Assembly (NCBI GenBank): GCA_002704915.1
Contig: PAIP01000013.1
Coordinates: 1 to 56,656, forward strand
Direction of reading: 5' to 3'
DNA length: 56,656 nucleotides
From: Parvularcula sp.
GTDB taxonomy: Bacteria; Pseudomonadota; Alphaproteobacteria; Caulobacterales; Parvularculaceae
Every line of letters begins with the position of its first letter. Within the stretch, counting starts at the first letter, position 1. Positions 10,641 through 21,244 of this stretch are shown one piece after another. Both the position numbers and the translations under genes were made by a program. The notes beneath the pieces were generated by a model that was not told where the DNA came from, made no database searches, and saw nothing but the letters and a program-made list of their open reading frames with translations.

Positions 10641-11078
10641 CTATTCTTCGTCATCGTCCTCAACGCCCATGACGGGACCGGAATCGAGACCTTTCGCATC
10701 TTCGTCACGATCAACGAATTCGATGACCGCGAGCGGCGCGTTGTCGCCATAGCGGAAACCCGCCTTCATGATGCGCACATAGCCGCCATCGCGCTCGGCG
10801 TAACGGGGGCCGAGCGTTTCGAAGAGCTTCTTGGTCATATCCTTGTCGCGAATCGACGAAACGACCTGGCGGCGCAGATGCAGCGCGCGGCCCTCATCCT
10901 TGGCGGCGTGCTTCGCCTTCGTCACGAGCTTTTCAACGATAGGACGCAGCTCTTTGGCTTTCGGCAGCGTCGTCGTGATCTGCTCATGCTTGATCAGCGC
11001 ACAGGACATGTTGGCGAACATCGCCTTGCGGTGTTCGTGGGTGCGGTTCAGTTTTCTTTGCGCCATCCCGTGTCGCAT
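10641..11078 (-). CDS. rplQ: 50S ribosomal protein L17
   Basis: A 145-residue L17 of the large subunit, lining the exit region of the peptide tunnel. The family signature [17 protein letters not shown] is at residues 8-24 and the [22 protein letters not shown] block near 100-122. A short acidic tail (GVEDDDEE) extends the C-terminus, as is common in alphaproteobacteria. It is the last gene of the alpha operon (rpsM-rpsK-rpoA-rplQ) and is followed by a strong intrinsic terminator. Confidence 0.98.
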   Translation of the reverse strand: MRHGMAQRKLNRTHEHRKAMFANMSCALIKHEQITTTLPKAKELRPIVEKLVTKAKHAAKDEGRALHLRRQVVSSIRDKDMTKKLFETLGPRYAERDGGYVRIMKAGFRYGDNAPLAVIEFVDRDEDAKGLDSGPVMGVEDDDEE

Positions 11079-11137
11079 GGCTTTTCTCCTAGAGGCTGAC
11101 TTCTGCCGTTTTTGGCGTCAGGTTTGGTTGTCCGTTG

Positions 11138-12163
11138 CTATTCGTCGAATTTCTTCGCGAGTTCTTCGATATTTTCCGGCGGCCAGTCGGGCACATCCAT
11201 GCCGAGATGGAGGCCGAGACCGGCGAGCACTTCCTTGATCTCATTCAGCGACTTGCGGCCGAAATTCGGCGTGCGGAGCATTTCCGCTTCGGTTTTCTGG
11301 ATGAGATCGCCAATGTAAACGATGTTGTCGTTCTTGAGGCAGTTCGCGGAGCGCACCGAAAGCTCGAGCTCGTCGACCTTGCGCAAGAGCGCCGGGTTGA
11401 ACGGAAGCTCTTCGCGGGCGTCGCCGCCCTTGTCTTTGGTCGGCTCGTCGAAATTGATGAAGATCTGGAGTTGGTCCTGAAGGATGCGCGCGGCATAGGC
11501 GACCGCATCATCCGGCGACAGGGAGCCGTCGGTTTCCACATCCATGATCAGCTTGTCGTAATCAAGCACCTGGCCTTCGCGGGTGTTCTCCACGCGATAG
11601 GCGACGCGGCTCACGGGCGAATAAAGGCTGTCCACCGGAATAAGGCCGATCGGCGCATCTTCCGGACGGTTCGCTTCGGCCGGGGCGTAACCTTTGCCCG
11701 TATTGATCGTCATTTCGATACGCAGGTTCGCGCCCTGATCGAGATGGCAGATCACGTGATCCTTGTTGAGGATCTCGACAGCGGAGGTTTCCTCGATATC
11801 GCCGGCCGTCACCGGACCCGGCGTCGATTTTTTAAGAACAAGGCGCTTCGGCCCGTCCGCATGCATGCGCAGCGCGAGCTGCTTCACATTGAGAACGATG
11901 TCCGTGACGTCTTCGCGCACGCCCTGAATGGACGAGAATTCGTGGACAACGCCGTCAATCTGGATCGAGGTCACGGCCGCGCCCTGCAGCGACGACATAA
12001 GAATGCGGCGCAGGGAGTTGCCGAGCGTCAGACCGAACCCGCGCTCCAGCGGCTGGGCGATGATCGTCGCCTTGCGGCTGCCGTCGCCGCTCGCCGAGAC
12101 TTCCAGTTTCGACGGGCGGATCAGCTCAAGCCAGTTCTTTTCGAGAATATTCGTTGAATCCAT
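11138..12163 (-). CDS. rpoA: DNA-directed RNA polymerase subunit alpha
   Basis: A 341-residue alpha subunit. Its N-terminal domain (about 1-235) dimerises and nucleates assembly of beta and beta', with the conserved [20 protein letters not shown] at about residue 40. The C-terminal domain (about 250-320) contacts UP elements and activators; it carries the helix-hairpin-helix stretch around [19 protein letters not shown] and [14 protein letters not shown]. Placement between rpsK and rplQ is the standard alpha-operon order. The partner genes rpoB and rpoC lie further right in the window. Confidence 0.99.
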   Translation of the reverse strand: MDSTNILEKNWLELIRPSKLEVSASGDGSRKATIIAQPLERGFGLTLGNSLRRILMSSLQGAAVTSIQIDGVVHEFSSIQGVREDVTDIVLNVKQLALRMHADGPKRLVLKKSTPGPVTAGDIEETSAVEILNKDHVICHLDQGANLRIEMTINTGKGYAPAEANRPEDAPIGLIPVDSLYSPVSRVAYRVENTREGQVLDYDKLIMDVETDGSLSPDDAVAYAARILQDQLQIFINFDEPTKDKGGDAREELPFNPALLRKVDELELSVRSANCLKNDNIVYIGDLIQKTEAEMLRTPNFGRKSLNEIKEVLAGLGLHLGMDVPDWPPENIEELAKKFDE

Positions 12164-12195
12164 GGGTGGATCGCTCTCTTTGTTCCGTATCGTGA

Positions 12196-12591
12196 TTAAA
12201 CGCGGCGGCGCTTGCGGGGACGACAGCCATTATGGGGAATGGGCGTGACGTCATGAATGACCGTGACAGTGAGGCCCGCGGCCTGAAGGGCGCGAAGCGC
12301 GCTTTCGCGGCCTGAGCCCGGGCCGCGCACTTCGACGCTGACCGTCTGAAGACCATGGTCCATGGCTTTCTTCGCGGCGTCCTCCGCAGCGAGCTGCGCC
12401 GCGTATGGGGTTGACTTGCGCGAGCCCTTAAAGCCCATGCCGCCTGCCGAAGACCAAGATATCGTGTTTCCCTGTTCGTCGGAAATCGTCACCATGGTGT
12501 TGTTGAACGAGGCGTTTACGTGAACGACGCCCGTGGAGATGTTTTTGCGTTCGCGGCGTTTGACGCGCGTTCCGGCAGCTTGCTTCGCCAT
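12196..12591 (-). CDS. rpsK: 30S ribosomal protein S11
   Basis: A 131-residue S11, a platform protein of the small subunit that contacts the mRNA exit region and 16S helix 45. Conserved segments are [15 protein letters not shown] near residues 23-37, [18 protein letters not shown] around 56-73 and the C-terminal [20 protein letters not shown]-type end (here [12 protein letters not shown] followed by basic residues). Length is standard. It sits 12 bases after rpsM and 32 bases before rpoA. Confidence 0.98.
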   Translation of the reverse strand: MAKQAAGTRVKRRERKNISTGVVHVNASFNNTMVTISDEQGNTISWSSAGGMGFKGSRKSTPYAAQLAAEDAAKKAMDHGLQTVSVEVRGPGSGRESALRALQAAGLTVTVIHDVTPIPHNGCRPRKRRRV

Positions 12592-12603
12592 TGTCCCTGG
12601 TCC

Positions 12604-12972
12604 TTATTTCTTCTTGCCGGCGATGGGCTTTGCAGGGCCCTTGCGCGTACGTGCGTTGGTGTGGGTGCGCTGACCGCGAACTGGCAAGCCGCGACGGTGA
12701 CGCAGACCGCGATAGCAACCCTGGTCCATGAGGCGCTTGATATTCACCGCAACTTCGCGGCGAAGGTCGCCCTCGACCATGTAATCGCTGTCGATGGTCT
12801 CACGGATCTGCAGGACTTCGGAGTCCGACAATTCGTTGACGCGACGCTCCGGCGCGATGCCGACCTTTTCGCAAATCTCGGCGGCTTTCGCCGCGCCGAT
12901 GCCGTGAATGTAACGCAGCGCGATGGTGACGCGCTTGTTCGTTGGAATATTGACGCCTGCAATACGGGCCAC
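12604..12972 (-). CDS. rpsM: 30S ribosomal protein S13
   Basis: A 122-residue S13, located in the head of the small subunit where it contacts P-site tRNA and bridges to the large subunit. The start is GTG at 12972: GAAGGA lies nine bases upstream and the protein then begins [15 protein letters not shown], the invariant N-terminus. The frame extends to an ATG at 13026, but that would add 18 unconserved residues. C-terminal motifs [16 protein letters not shown] and [11 protein letters not shown] are typical. It is the first gene of the alpha operon, behind the promoter at 13157-13185. Confidence 0.98.
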   Translation of the reverse strand: MARIAGVNIPTNKRVTIALRYIHGIGAAKAAEICEKVGIAPERRVNELSDSEVLQIRETIDSDYMVEGDLRREVAVNIKRLMDQGCYRGLRHRRGLPVRGQRTHTNARTRKGPAKPIAGKKK

Positions 12973-13156
12973 AGGTAGTATCCTTCTTTTGCCTCTCGCC
13001 CCTTTTCCCTTGGCCGGGCCAACCATTTTAAAGGTCCGTTCGGACCCGCCTCTTACGCAACTTCAAGTCGCCTGTTTCCAAGCAACAAGACCCGCGACGG
13101 CGCATAGGGGCGACCCCCTGCCGGGCGGGCGGTACTCCTTCTGGCGGAGAGCGCGT

Positions 13157-13185
13157 TAGATAGGCCCCGCGCCAACCGCCGTCAA
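13157..13185 (-). promoter_or_regulatory. Promoter for the alpha operon (rpsM-rpsK-rpoA-rplQ)
   Basis: On the minus strand TTGACG (13180-13185) and TATCTA (13157-13162) are spaced by exactly 17 bases, a good sigma-70 match. The transcript would start near 13150, giving a leader of roughly 180 bases before rpsM. It lies directly beyond the adk stem-loop, which would suit an independent alpha transcript. Inferred from sequence match only. Confidence 0.6.
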
Positions 13186-13190
13186 CCGCT

Positions 13191-13215
13191 ATTCAGGGCT
13201 ATTTCAGCCCTGAAT
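13191..13215 (-). terminator. Stem-loop across the adk stop codon
   Basis: A perfect 10-bp inverted repeat (ATTCAGGGCT / AGCCCTGAAT, 13191-13200 with 13206-13215) with a five-base loop includes the adk stop codon. No U-tract follows, so it is a weak or partial terminator, an RNA-stability element or a processing signal rather than a classical intrinsic terminator. Confidence 0.5.
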
Positions 13216-13794
13216 CCGGTCCAAAATCGCGTCAATGTCGGCGGAAACGGCCTCAACCGTCTGCATGCCGTCCACTTCGCGCAATTTGCCCTGTCCCTTG
13301 TAATAGGGAATCAGCGGCGCCGTCTGTTCGCGATAGACCTGAAGGCGTTTCGCGAAGGTCTCCTCATTGTCGTCTGCGCGGACTTCCTCGCCCCGGGCCT
13401 TGGTTTCCTTGATCCGGTTCCGGAGCCGGTCCAGAAGCGCCGCCTCATCCACCTTGAGCTCAATCACCGCGTCAACCGCCCGGCCCTTTTTGGTCAGGAT
13501 CGCGTCCAGCATCTCAGCTTGGGGAACAGTCCGCGGAAAGCCGTCGAGGAGAAAGCCCGGCGCGCAGTCATCCTGCTCGATCCGCTCCTCCACAATCGCC
13601 GCAACGATCTCATCAGAGACGAGATCGCCGGCGTCCATGATTGCCTTGGCCTTCACCCCGACCGGCGTCTTCGCGGCCACGGCGGCGCGCAGCATGTCGC
13701 CGGTGGAGAGCTGGGGAATGCCATAGCGTTTCACAATATGACCGGCCTGGGTGCCCTTGCCGGCGCCCGGCGGTCCGAGAAAGATTACAATCAT
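13204..13794 (-). CDS. adk: Adenylate kinase (short-LID form)
   Basis: A 196-residue adenylate kinase interconverting ATP + AMP and 2 ADP in the cytoplasm. The P-loop GPPGAGKGT is at residues 7-15, the AMP-binding LSTGDMLRA at about 34-42, and [11 protein letters not shown] near 84-94. The LID is the short type: [15 protein letters not shown] runs directly to [15 protein letters not shown] without the roughly 27-residue, sometimes zinc-binding insertion of E. coli Adk. It overlaps secY by four bases (ATGA), the usual spc-operon arrangement. Confidence 0.97.
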   Translation of the reverse strand: MIVIFLGPPGAGKGTQAGHIVKRYGIPQLSTGDMLRAAVAAKTPVGVKAKAIMDAGDLVSDEIVAAIVEERIEQDDCAPGFLLDGFPRTVPQAEMLDAILTKKGRAVDAVIELKVDEAALLDRLRNRIKETKARGEEVRADDNEETFAKRLQVYREQTAPLIPYYKGQGKLREVDGMQTVEAVSADIDAILDRIQG

Positions 13795-15131
13795 CGCCTG
13801 CCCCCGCGCAGCTTCGATTTCTTGATCAGCGCCTCATATTGCTGGGCGACGAGATGGCCCTGGATCTGGCCCACCGTATCGAGCGTCACCGACACGACAA
13901 TCAGAAGCGAGGTGCCGCCGATATAGACCGGGATCGCCTGCCCATAGGCGGATTTCAGGATCTCCGGGAAGATACAGACGGCGGTTAGATACATGGCCCC
14001 GATGACCGTGAGGCGCGTCAGTACGAAGTCGAGATATTCCGCCGTGCGCGCGCCGGGCCGGTAACCCTGAACGAAACCGCCATATTTCTTGAGATTGTCC
14101 GCCACGTCTTCGACGTTGAAGACGACGGAGGTGTAGATAAAGGTAAAAACGATGATCAGCGCCGCATAGAGCGCGATGTAGAACGGGCGGCCCGGAGCGA
14201 ACAGGAAGGTGAGATCCTGAAGCCACTGGGGCGAACCGTCACCGACCGCACCCGCCGCCGTCGCCGGCAGCAGAAGCAGCGACGAGGCAAAGATCGGCGG
14301 AATGACGCCCGAGACGTTGATCTTCAACGGCAGGTGAGACTTTTCGCCCTGCGTCATGCGCTGACCCACCTGACGGCGCGGATACTGGACTAGAATGCGC
14401 CGCTGGGAGCGCTCGATAAAGACAACAAAGGTGATGAGGCCAAGCGCCAGCGCGGCGATCACAAGAATCGCGCCCCCGCCAATGCCGCCGCCGGCGCGGC
14501 CCTGATCGAGAAGCGAGGCCGCGACCCGCGGCAATTCCGCGACAATGCCGGCAAAAATGATCAGCGACACGCCGTTGCCGACACCGCGCGAGGTGATCTG
14601 CTCGCCGAGCCAGAGAAGGAACATGACCCCGCCCACCAGCGTCACCGTGGTGGTCATCAGGAAGTAAGGACCCGGATTGATCACCGTGCCCGGAGAGCTC
14701 TGAAGCGAAACGGCGATAAAATAGCCCTGCATGGTCGCGAGGAAGACAGTCAGATAACGCGTATACTGATTGATCTGGCGTCGGCCTTGCTCGCCTTCTT
14801 TCTTGATTTTCTCGAGGCTCGGGATCACCGCGGCCATCAACTGCATAATGATCGACGCGGAGATATAGGGCATGATGTTGAGCGCAAAGATCGCCATGCG
14901 CTCCACGGCGCCGCCGGCGAAGATGTTCAGGGTGCCGAGAAGGCCGCCCTGCTGGCTCTGGAAGCCTTGGCTGAAGGCGATGGGATCGATGCCGGGGATC
15001 GGCACGAAGGTGCCGAGGCGATAGACGATCAGCGCGCCGAGCGTGAACAGCAAGCGCTTTTTCAGCTCTTCCGCCTTGGCGAAAGAAGCGAGATTGATAT
15101 TTGACGCGAACTGTTCCGCTGCGGAAGTCAT
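13791..15131 (-). CDS. secY: Protein translocase subunit SecY
   Basis: A 446-residue channel subunit of the Sec translocon with ten transmembrane helices. Recognisable blocks are [13 protein letters not shown] after the first cytoplasmic segment, the [13 protein letters not shown] region, the cytoplasmic loop [17 protein letters not shown] with the arginines that contact SecA and the ribosome, and [12 protein letters not shown]. It starts about 133 bases after rplO, a gap in which I see no gene. SecG is encoded in this window at 52560-53045; secE is not in the window. Confidence 0.98.
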   Translation of the reverse strand: MTSAAEQFASNINLASFAKAEELKKRLLFTLGALIVYRLGTFVPIPGIDPIAFSQGFQSQQGGLLGTLNIFAGGAVERMAIFALNIMPYISASIIMQLMAAVIPSLEKIKKEGEQGRRQINQYTRYLTVFLATMQGYFIAVSLQSSPGTVINPGPYFLMTTTVTLVGGVMFLLWLGEQITSRGVGNGVSLIIFAGIVAELPRVAASLLDQGRAGGGIGGGAILVIAALALGLITFVVFIERSQRRILVQYPRRQVGQRMTQGEKSHLPLKINVSGVIPPIFASSLLLLPATAAGAVGDGSPQWLQDLTFLFAPGRPFYIALYAALIIVFTFIYTSVVFNVEDVADNLKKYGGFVQGYRPGARTAEYLDFVLTRLTVIGAMYLTAVCIFPEILKSAYGQAIPVYIGGTSLLIVVSVTLDTVGQIQGHLVAQQYEALIKKSKLRGGRR

Positions 15132-15264
15132 CAGCCTGTCACCTGCTCAACTTGCCCATCTGAAAGCCCTAGCGGCTCCCGGGCGGCCCCTCAAAGCGCG
15201 TTCGCACGAACTGGAGCCATGTGGAGACTGCGGGACGGACCCGCAACCCCTTCGGGACAATCCC

Positions 15265-15738
15265 TTATTCGCCCTTCGCCTGTTCAACCGTCACAGAGCC
15301 GCCGGCCTTCTCAACCGCGGCCTTTGCGCCCGCCGATGCGTGGGCGACGACCAGGTCAAGTTTCGATTTGAGCTCGCCAACGCCGAGAAGGCGAACGCCC
15401 CCTTTGGCGCGACGGACAATGCCGGCCTCAACCAGCGCCTCGACGTCGATTTTCTTGCCCGCGTCGAGCTTGCCCGCGTCCACGGCGGCCTGCAGACGGC
15501 CCACATTCACTTCGACGAATTGAGCGCGATTCGGTTTGTTGAAGCCGCGTTTCGGCAGACGCATGTAAAGCGGCATCTGGCCGCCTTCATATTGGCGGAT
15601 GCCGGACACGCCGGAACGGGATTTCTGGCCCTTGACGCCGCGCCCGCCGGTCTTGCCTTTGCCGGAGCCGATGCCGCGACCCACGCGGATGCGGGCTTTG
15701 CGCGCGCCTTTATTGTCGGAAAGTTGATTGAGTTTCAT
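15265..15738 (-). CDS. rplO: 50S ribosomal protein L15
   Basis: A 157-residue L15, an assembly protein of the large subunit. The glycine-rich N-terminus [19 protein letters not shown] is diagnostic, followed by [20 protein letters not shown] and LPKRGFNK. The C-terminal domain carries the [20 protein letters not shown] segment. Between rpmD and secY as in most bacteria. Confidence 0.98.
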   Translation of the reverse strand: MKLNQLSDNKGARKARIRVGRGIGSGKGKTGGRGVKGQKSRSGVSGIRQYEGGQMPLYMRLPKRGFNKPNRAQFVEVNVGRLQAAVDAGKLDAGKKIDVEALVEAGIVRRAKGGVRLLGVGELKSKLDLVVAHASAGAKAAVEKAGGSVTVEQAKGE

Positions 15739-15811
15739 TTTTCACCTCGACTTGCGACAGCGATTTTCAGGAACCGCCGCCTCGCCTGTTATGGACCGCT
15801 GCGGTCCCCAA

Positions 15812-15997
15812 TTAATCCTCGACGATCTCCACCATGTGAGAGACCTTGCGGATCATGCCGCGCACGGCAGGCGTATCCTCAAGCTCGCGCTCGCGGCCAA
15901 TCTTGTTGAGGCCGAGACCAACGAGAGTCGCGCGCTGATCCTGCGAACGGCGGATCGGGCTGCCGGTCTGGCGGACTTTGAGCATTTTCTTCGCCAT
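15812..15997 (-). CDS. rpmD: 50S ribosomal protein L30
   Basis: A 61-residue L30 of the large subunit. The family pattern [23 protein letters not shown] covers residues 7-29, with [22 protein letters not shown] following. Length is normal. It sits between rpsE and rplO, with 12 bases to rpsE and 73 to rplO. Confidence 0.97.
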   Translation of the reverse strand: MAKKMLKVRQTGSPIRRSQDQRATLVGLGLNKIGRERELEDTPAVRGMIRKVSHMVEIVED

Positions 15998-16009
15998 CAG
16001 TCGTTTCCT

Positions 16010-16597
16010 TTACGCAGCAGCGTCAGCCGCATCGGCGCCGCGGCCGCGGCCTGCAAGAATGTCGGAGACCTTCTTGCCGCGCTTGGCCGCCATGTTCCGC
16101 GGGCTTTGCTGGTTCTGAAGCGCGTTCACCGTAGCGCGCACCATATTGTAGGGGTTGGAGGAGCCGAGCGATTTCGCCACGACATCCTGAACGCCCAGGG
16201 TTTCAAAAATCGCGCGCATAGGGCCGCCGGCGATGATGCCGGTTCCCGCCGGCGCCGAACGAAGAACGACCTTGCCGGCGCCCCAGCGGCCATGGGCGTC
16301 ATGGTGCAGCGTACGGCCTTCGCGCAGGGGAACGCGCACGAGATTGCGCTTGGCTTCCTGGGTCGCCTTGCGGATCGCTTCGGGCACTTCGCGAGCCTTG
16401 CCCTTGCCGAAGCCGACACGGCCCTTCTGGTCGCCGACAACAACGAGCGCGGCGAAACCGAAATTCTTGCCGCCCTTCACCACTTTCGCCACACGGTTGA
16501 TGGCGACAAGCTTGTCGACGAATTCATCGCGTTCTTCGCGTTCGCCCCGGCCTCTGCCTTGTCCGCGTCCGCGGCCACGTCCTTCTTCACGCGCCAT
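16010..16597 (-). CDS. rpsE: 30S ribosomal protein S5
   Basis: A 195-residue S5, important for decoding fidelity. An unusually repetitive Gly/Arg-rich N-terminus ([11 protein letters not shown] at about 6-16) precedes the double-stranded RNA-binding domain starting [20 protein letters not shown]. The central [19 protein letters not shown] block is conserved. I choose the ATG at 16597, which has AAGGAG with good spacing; a TTG two codons upstream is in frame but lies inside that spacing. The C-terminus is extended by an Ala/Asp-rich tail. Confidence 0.97.
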   Translation of the reverse strand: MAREEGRGRGRGQGRGRGEREERDEFVDKLVAINRVAKVVKGGKNFGFAALVVVGDQKGRVGFGKGKAREVPEAIRKATQEAKRNLVRVPLREGRTLHHDAHGRWGAGKVVLRSAPAGTGIIAGGPMRAIFETLGVQDVVAKSLGSSNPYNMVRATVNALQNQQSPRNMAAKRGKKVSDILAGRGRGADAADAAA

Positions 16598-16608
16598 CTT
16601 CAAACTCC

Positions 16609-16962
16609 TTAGAAATTGAGGCCGGCTTCGCGCGCGGCGTCCGCAAGCGCTTTCACCCGACCGTGATACATATAGCCGCCGCGATCGAACACGACATTCT
16701 TGACACCGGCTTTCACAGCGCGATCCGCCAGAACCTTGCCGACTTTCGCCGCGGCGTCCTTGTCAGAACCCTTGCCGAAGTCCTTTTCCAGCGAAGAAGC
16801 CGACGCGACGGTCTTGCCCACAGAATCGTCGATGATCTGCGCGGATATGTTCTTCGACGAACGGAACACCGACAGGCGCGGACGATCCGTCGACACCGAC
16901 TGGATCTTCTTGCGCGTGCGGGTCGCCCGCGAGACATGTTGTTTTCTCTTTTGATCGGCCAT
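16609..16962 (-). CDS. rplR: 50S ribosomal protein L18
   Basis: A 117-residue L18, which binds 5S rRNA in the central protuberance. The basic N-terminus [22 protein letters not shown] and the C-terminal [21 protein letters not shown]-type end ([16 protein letters not shown]) are typical. It is 11 bases ahead of rpsE. Confidence 0.98.
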   Translation of the reverse strand: MADQKRKQHVSRATRTRKKIQSVSTDRPRLSVFRSSKNISAQIIDDSVGKTVASASSLEKDFGKGSDKDAAAKVGKVLADRAVKAGVKNVVFDRGGYMYHGRVKALADAAREAGLNF

Positions 16963-16986
16963 GGCCCGATATCCTTTAGCGAAGCG

Positions 16987-17520
16987 TTACTTCTTCTTGC
17001 CTTCCTTGCGGAAGATATATTCGTCAGCGTATTTCACGCCCTTGCCTTTATAGGGCTCAGGCGGACGGAACCCGCGGATCTCCGCAGCGGCCTGTCCGAC
17101 CTTCTGTTTGTCGATGCCGGAAATGACGATTTCCGTCGGCTTCGGCGTCGCGATCTTGACACCGTCGGGCGCCGGATAATCGATCTCGTGGCTGTATCCG
17201 AGCGACAAAGAAAGGGCAGTTCCTTTCATTTGCGCACGATAGCCGACGCCCACAAGCTCCAGCGTTTTGGAGAACTCGTTGGCGACACCGCTGAACATAT
17301 TCGCGATCTGGGTGCGGCTCATGCCCCAGAGCGAACGCGCGGGCTTGGAATTGTCGACCGGCTTCACCGTGACTTCATCATTTTCAAGCGCAACAGTACA
17401 CAGCTCGTTGACGACGAAGTCGAGCTCGCCTTTCGGGCCTTTCGCCTTGACCGTCTGACCGTCGACCGTGACGGTCACGCCCTTCGGCACGGGGATGGCT
17501 CTTTTTCCGATGCGGGACAT
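16987..17520 (-). CDS. rplF: 50S ribosomal protein L6
   Basis: A 177-residue L6 near the factor-binding centre of the large subunit. It begins [17 protein letters not shown] and contains the two repeated L6 folds. The signature [14 protein letters not shown] lies near the C-terminus (about 155-168). Neighbours are rpsH upstream and rplR downstream in the standard spc order. Confidence 0.98.
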   Translation of the reverse strand: MSRIGKRAIPVPKGVTVTVDGQTVKAKGPKGELDFVVNELCTVALENDEVTVKPVDNSKPARSLWGMSRTQIANMFSGVANEFSKTLELVGVGYRAQMKGTALSLSLGYSHEIDYPAPDGVKIATPKPTEIVISGIDKQKVGQAAAEIRGFRPPEPYKGKGVKYADEYIFRKEGKKK

Positions 17521-17537
17521 CTATCTCGCTCCCAGCC

Positions 17538-17936
17538 TTAGTAAACTTCGCAGAGCACTTCGCCGCCAACATTGGCGTCGCGCGCGGCTGCGTCGGACAT
17601 GACGCCCTTGGGCGTCGAAACAATCGAAATGCCGAGACCATTGCGAACAGAGGTCAGGTCGCGGACAGACGAATAGACCCGGCGGCCCGGCTTGGAAATC
17701 CGCTTGATCTTCTGGATCACCGGCGAGCCTTCGTAATATTTCAGCTCGACTTCAAAGCTCGGCTTTTCGCCGTCTTTTTCGACCCGGGAATAGCCGCGGA
17801 TATAGCCTTCGCCTTCGAGAACGTCGAGCACCCAGCCGCGAAGCTTCGAGGCGGGAACAGACATGGTCGTGTGCCGGCGCATCTGCGCGTTGCGGATGCG
17901 GGTGATCAAATCGCCGATAGGATCATTGATAGCCAT
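17538..17936 (-). CDS. rpsH: 30S ribosomal protein S8
   Basis: A 132-residue S8, a primary 16S rRNA binder and, in E. coli, the translational repressor of the spc operon. N-terminal [14 protein letters not shown] and C-terminal [16 protein letters not shown] with GGEVLCEVY are diagnostic. It follows rpsN with 15 bases between. Whether S8 autoregulates here cannot be judged from the spacer. Confidence 0.98.
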   Translation of the reverse strand: MAINDPIGDLITRIRNAQMRRHTTMSVPASKLRGWVLDVLEGEGYIRGYSRVEKDGEKPSFEVELKYYEGSPVIQKIKRISKPGRRVYSSVRDLTSVRNGLGISIVSTPKGVMSDAAARDANVGGEVLCEVY

Positions 17937-17951
17937 TGTTTTCTCGGCTCC

Positions 17952-18257
17952 TTACCAGCTTGACTTCACAAGGCCCGGAATTTTCCCGGACGAACCCAGT
18001 TGCCGCAGCGCAATGCGCGACATTTTCAGCTTGCGATAATATCCGCGCGGACGACCCGACACCTGGCAGCGGTTGCGGATGCGCGTCGGGGACGAATTAC
18101 GCGGCAGCTCGGCAAGCCTCAACGCCGCCATGAAGCGCTCCTCGCCCGATTGATCCTGATCGTAGATGATCGCTTTCAGCCGGTTGCGCTTGGACTCAAA
18201 CTTTTTCGCCATGCGGCGGCGTTTGAGATCGCGCTCGACCATTGATTTCTTCGCCAT
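17952..18257 (-). CDS. rpsN: 30S ribosomal protein S14 (zinc-independent type)
   Basis: A 101-residue S14 in the small-subunit head. It is the long form without the CxxC zinc motif, containing [17 protein letters not shown] and the C-terminal [20 protein letters not shown] segment. It lies between rplE and rpsH; 58 bases separate it from rplE. Confidence 0.98.
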   Translation of the reverse strand: MAKKSMVERDLKRRRMAKKFESKRNRLKAIIYDQDQSGEERFMAALRLAELPRNSSPTRIRNRCQVSGRPRGYYRKLKMSRIALRQLGSSGKIPGLVKSSW

Positions 18258-18315
18258 GTTTTCTCCTTCTCAAGCCGGTTTCCGCAATTTTCGCGGACCT
18301 TGCCTAATGCCTTTC

Positions 18316-18873
18316 TTATTTCCGGAACGGGAAGTTGAATTCCCGAAGAAGCTCGCGCGCCTCGTCGTCGCTGCGGGCCGTGGTGCAAACAATGATGTCC
18401 ATGCCCCGGATCTTCTCGACCTTGTCGTAATCGATTTCCGGAAACACGATGTGTTCTTTCAGGCCCATGGCGTAATTGCCGCGCCCGTCGAAGCTTTTGC
18501 CGTTGAGACCGCGGAAGTCACGAACGCGCGGCAGCGCAATGGTGATCAGGCGGTCGAGAAATTCATACATGCGGTCCTGGCGCAGCGTCACCTTCGCGCC
18601 GACCGCCATGCCCTCGCGCAGCTTGAAGCCGGCGATGGATTTCTTGGCTTTCGTGACGACAGGCTTCTGACCGGAAATGCGCGTCAAATCTTCGACGGCG
18701 GCGTCCACGGCCTTGCGGTCGTTGACGGCGTCGCCGACGCCCATATTGATCACGATCTTGTCCAGCGACGGCATCATCATCGGATTCGGATAGTTGAACT
18801 TCTCGTTCATCTTTCCCCGGATGGTGTCGCGGTAAAGCGTCTTCAGACGCGGTTCATATTGAGCTTCAGCCAT
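18316..18873 (-). CDS. rplE: 50S ribosomal protein L5
   Basis: A 185-residue L5, which binds 5S rRNA and touches P-site tRNA. The core includes [31 protein letters not shown] and the [19 protein letters not shown] segment. The start ATG at 18873 begins [13 protein letters not shown]; it overlaps the rplX stop by eight bases, so the two are translationally coupled. The frame open to 18918 covers rplX and is not used. Confidence 0.97.
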   Translation of the reverse strand: MAEAQYEPRLKTLYRDTIRGKMNEKFNYPNPMMMPSLDKIVINMGVGDAVNDRKAVDAAVEDLTRISGQKPVVTKAKKSIAGFKLREGMAVGAKVTLRQDRMYEFLDRLITIALPRVRDFRGLNGKSFDGRGNYAMGLKEHIVFPEIDYDKVEKIRGMDIIVCTTARSDDEARELLREFNFPFRK

Positions 18874-19180
18874 CGATAACCTCACCCGACGCTTTCGCGA
18901 CGCGCACTTTCTTTCCATCTTCGATCTTGAAACCGACGCGGGTCGGTTTGCCCGTCGACGGATCCTTCAGCGCCACATTGGACACATGGATCGGCGCTTC
19001 GCGCGTAATGATCCCGCCCTGCTCTTGCGGAGTCTGACGCTGGTGCTTTTTAATCAGGTTGACGCCACGCACGACCACGCGGTCGGCCTTAGGCATAACC
19101 TCTATGACTTCGCCTTCGGCGCCCCGGTCCTTGCCGGAGAGCACGATGACCTTGTCGCCTTTTTTGATCTTCGCAGCCAT
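18866..19180 (-). CDS. rplX: 50S ribosomal protein L24
   Basis: A 104-residue L24, an early assembly initiator near the tunnel exit. KOW motif residues are in [20 protein letters not shown] at 6-25. The central [18 protein letters not shown] and C-terminal [18 protein letters not shown] are typical. Start at the ATG 19178-19180, in an open frame extending further upstream over rplN. It overlaps rplE by eight bases. Confidence 0.97.
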   Translation of the reverse strand: MAAKIKKGDKVIVLSGKDRGAEGEVIEVMPKADRVVVRGVNLIKKHQRQTPQEQGGIITREAPIHVSNVALKDPSTGKPTRVGFKIEDGKKVRVAKASGEVIDG

Positions 19181-19197
19181 TGTTAGAGCACCTGCCT

Positions 19198-19566
19198 TTA
19201 TAGAACTTCGGGGGCGAGCGACACGATCTTCATGTGGTTGGCGGCGCGAAGTTCGCGCGTCACCGGGCCGAAGATACGGGTGCCGACCGGCTCTTTGTTG
19301 TTGTTGATCAGGACAGCGGCGTTGCGGTCGAACCGGATGACCGATCCATCCTTGCGCTTGATGTCCTTGGCGGTGCGCACGACCACGGCCTTCATGACCT
19401 GGCCCTTTTTCACGCGGCCGCGCGGAATCGCTTCTTTCACCGACACAACGATGATGTCGCCGACGCCGGCGTATTTGCGCTTCGCGCCGCCGAGCACCTT
19501 GATGCACTGAACGCGTTTTGCGCCGGAATTGTCGGCGACGTCCAAATTTGACTGCATCTGGATCAT
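19198..19566 (-). CDS. rplN: 50S ribosomal protein L14
   Basis: A 122-residue L14, part of an intersubunit bridge. N-terminal [17 protein letters not shown], central [18 protein letters not shown] and C-terminal [13 protein letters not shown] are invariant-type blocks. Exact family length. Sixty-five bases downstream of rpsQ, seventeen bases before rplX. Confidence 0.99.
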   Translation of the reverse strand: MIQMQSNLDVADNSGAKRVQCIKVLGGAKRKYAGVGDIIVVSVKEAIPRGRVKKGQVMKAVVVRTAKDIKRKDGSVIRFDRNAAVLINNNKEPVGTRIFGPVTRELRAANHMKIVSLAPEVL

Positions 19567-19631
19567 GGGGTGATCCTCCTGATGGGCCTAAAGCCCCGCT
19601 TCACTCTTACCGGCCGGGAAATCCGACCGCG

Positions 19632-19874
19632 CTAACCTTTCGACCCTTCGCCGATCACTTCCCAGCGTTTCAGCTTGGATTTCGGCGCGCATTCCTGAAT
19701 GCGAACGAGGTCTCCGACCTTGAATTTGTTTTCCGCGTCATGCGCATGGAAACGGTTCGAACGGCGCACCGTTTTCTTGAAGAGCGGGTGCGTGAAAAAT
19801 CGCTCGACATTCACGATCACCGTCTTGTCGCCCTTATCGCTCACCACGGAGCCTTGAAGAATGCGTTTTGGCAT
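19632..19874 (-). CDS. rpsQ: 30S ribosomal protein S17
   Basis: An 80-residue S17, an OB-fold primary 16S rRNA binder. It begins [18 protein letters not shown] and shows [17 protein letters not shown] and [18 protein letters not shown]. It follows rpmC with 17 bases between, standard S10-spc junction order. Confidence 0.98.
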   Translation of the reverse strand: MPKRILQGSVVSDKGDKTVIVNVERFFTHPLFKKTVRRSNRFHAHDAENKFKVGDLVRIQECAPKSKLKRWEVIGEGSKG

Positions 19875-19891
19875 TGCGTTCGCCTCTATCT

Positions 19892-20086
19892 CTAGTTCGC
19901 TCGGGCTTTTTCGCCGAGAATGGTTTTGATCCGGGCAATGTCCTTGCGCACTTCGGAAATGCGCGCGGTTTTCTCAAGCTGGCCTGACGCTTTCTGGAAG
20001 CGCAGGTTGAACTGTTCCTTGCGGAGCTGAAGGAGACGATCCTTCAACTCATCCGGGGTCATGTCGCGGGCTTCGGTCGCGTTCAT
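19892..20086 (-). CDS. rpmC: 50S ribosomal protein L29
   Basis: A 64-residue two-helix L29 at the tunnel exit, where trigger factor and SRP dock next to L23. The central [16 protein letters not shown] segment and [11 protein letters not shown] are typical. It is 12 bases from rplP and ends the S10 gene set before rpsQ. Confidence 0.97.
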   Translation of the reverse strand: MNATEARDMTPDELKDRLLQLRKEQFNLRFQKASGQLEKTARISEVRKDIARIKTILGEKARAN

Positions 20087-20098
20087 TTCAACTGCTCC

Positions 20099-20512
20099 TT
20101 ACTCGCCAATCCGGCTGACAATGCGCGTCTTGACCGGCAGTTTCGCGGCGCCCAGGGTCAAAGCTTCGCGCGCGATCTCGTCGGATACGCCGTCGAGCTC
20201 GAACATGATGCGGCCCGGCTTCACTTTCGCAGCCCAGTATTCGACCGAGCCCTTGCCCTTGCCCATGCGCACTTCGGTCGGCTTTTTCGACACCGGCACG
20301 TCCGGGAAAATACGGATCCACACACGGCCCTGACGCTTCATGGCGCGGGTGATGGCGCGGCGGGTCGCTTCGATCTGGCGCGAAGTCACGCGCTCCGGCT
20401 CCATGGCTTTGAGACCATGGGATCCGAAGTTCAGATCCGTGCCGCCTTTGGCGACGCCCTTGATGCGCCCTTTGTGCATCTTGCGGAATTTTGTTCTTTT
20501 CGGCTGCAGCAT
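20099..20512 (-). CDS. rplP: 50S ribosomal protein L16
   Basis: A 137-residue L16 that helps position A-site tRNA. It begins [16 protein letters not shown] and contains [19 protein letters not shown] with the conserved glycine/lysine loop. Standard length; it lies 30 bases after rpsC. Confidence 0.98.
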   Translation of the reverse strand: MLQPKRTKFRKMHKGRIKGVAKGGTDLNFGSHGLKAMEPERVTSRQIEATRRAITRAMKRQGRVWIRIFPDVPVSKKPTEVRMGKGKGSVEYWAAKVKPGRIMFELDGVSDEIAREALTLGAAKLPVKTRIVSRIGE

Positions 20513-20542
20513 GACTGGCTCGCTCCAAAATCCTTATTCGCG

Positions 20543-21244
20543 CTAGTTGCGCTGCTGTTGACCGACGCCGCCCGTTTGCGCGTCAATCAAGCGTTTTTCC
20601 TGACCCATCGGGTCGTGTTCCATGATCTCGCCCTTGAAGATCCAGACCTTGACGCCAATGGCGCCGTAGGTCGTCTGGGCGGTCGCCACGCCGTAATCGA
20701 TATCGGCGCGCAGCGTATGCAGCGGCACGCGGCCTTCGCGATACCATTCCATGCGCGCGATTTCCGCGCCGCCGAGACGGCCCGACACATTGACGCGAAT
20801 GCCGAGGGCGCCCATGCGTTGCGCCGTTTGCATGGCGCGCTTCATGGCGCGGCGGAACGCGACGCGGCGCTCAAGCTGCTGCGCAATGTTCTCGGCAACG
20901 AGGGTCGCGTCGATTTCCGGCTTGCGGATCTCAACGATATTAAGAACGGTCTCCGACGAAGACAGCTTCGACAGTTCCTGGCGCAGCTTTTCGATATCGG
21001 CGCCCTTCTTGCCGATCACAACGCCCGGACGCGCGGTGTAGATCGTCACGCGGCATTTTTTATGCGGACGCTCGATCACGATGCGCGACACGCCGGCCTG
21101 CTGCAGGCGCTTTTCGAGATATTCGCGGATCCGCAGGTCTTCATGCAGCAAGTCGCCATAGGCGGCCTTGCCGGCGAACCAGCGCGAGTCCCAGGTGCGG
21201 TTGATCCCGAGGCGCAGACCGATTGGGTTTACTTTCTGGCCCAT
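20543..21244 (-). CDS. rpsC: 30S ribosomal protein S3
   Basis: A 233-residue S3 at the mRNA entry channel with helicase activity on the incoming message. It starts [20 protein letters not shown]. The KH domain contains [17 protein letters not shown] at about 73-89; the C-terminal domain has [20 protein letters not shown]. It overlaps rplV by one base (TGATG). Confidence 0.98.
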   Translation of the reverse strand: MGQKVNPIGLRLGINRTWDSRWFAGKAAYGDLLHEDLRIREYLEKRLQQAGVSRIVIERPHKKCRVTIYTARPGVVIGKKGADIEKLRQELSKLSSSETVLNIVEIRKPEIDATLVAENIAQQLERRVAFRRAMKRAMQTAQRMGALGIRVNVSGRLGGAEIARMEWYREGRVPLHTLRADIDYGVATAQTTYGAIGVKVWIFKGEIMEHDPMGQEKRLIDAQTGGVGQQQRN

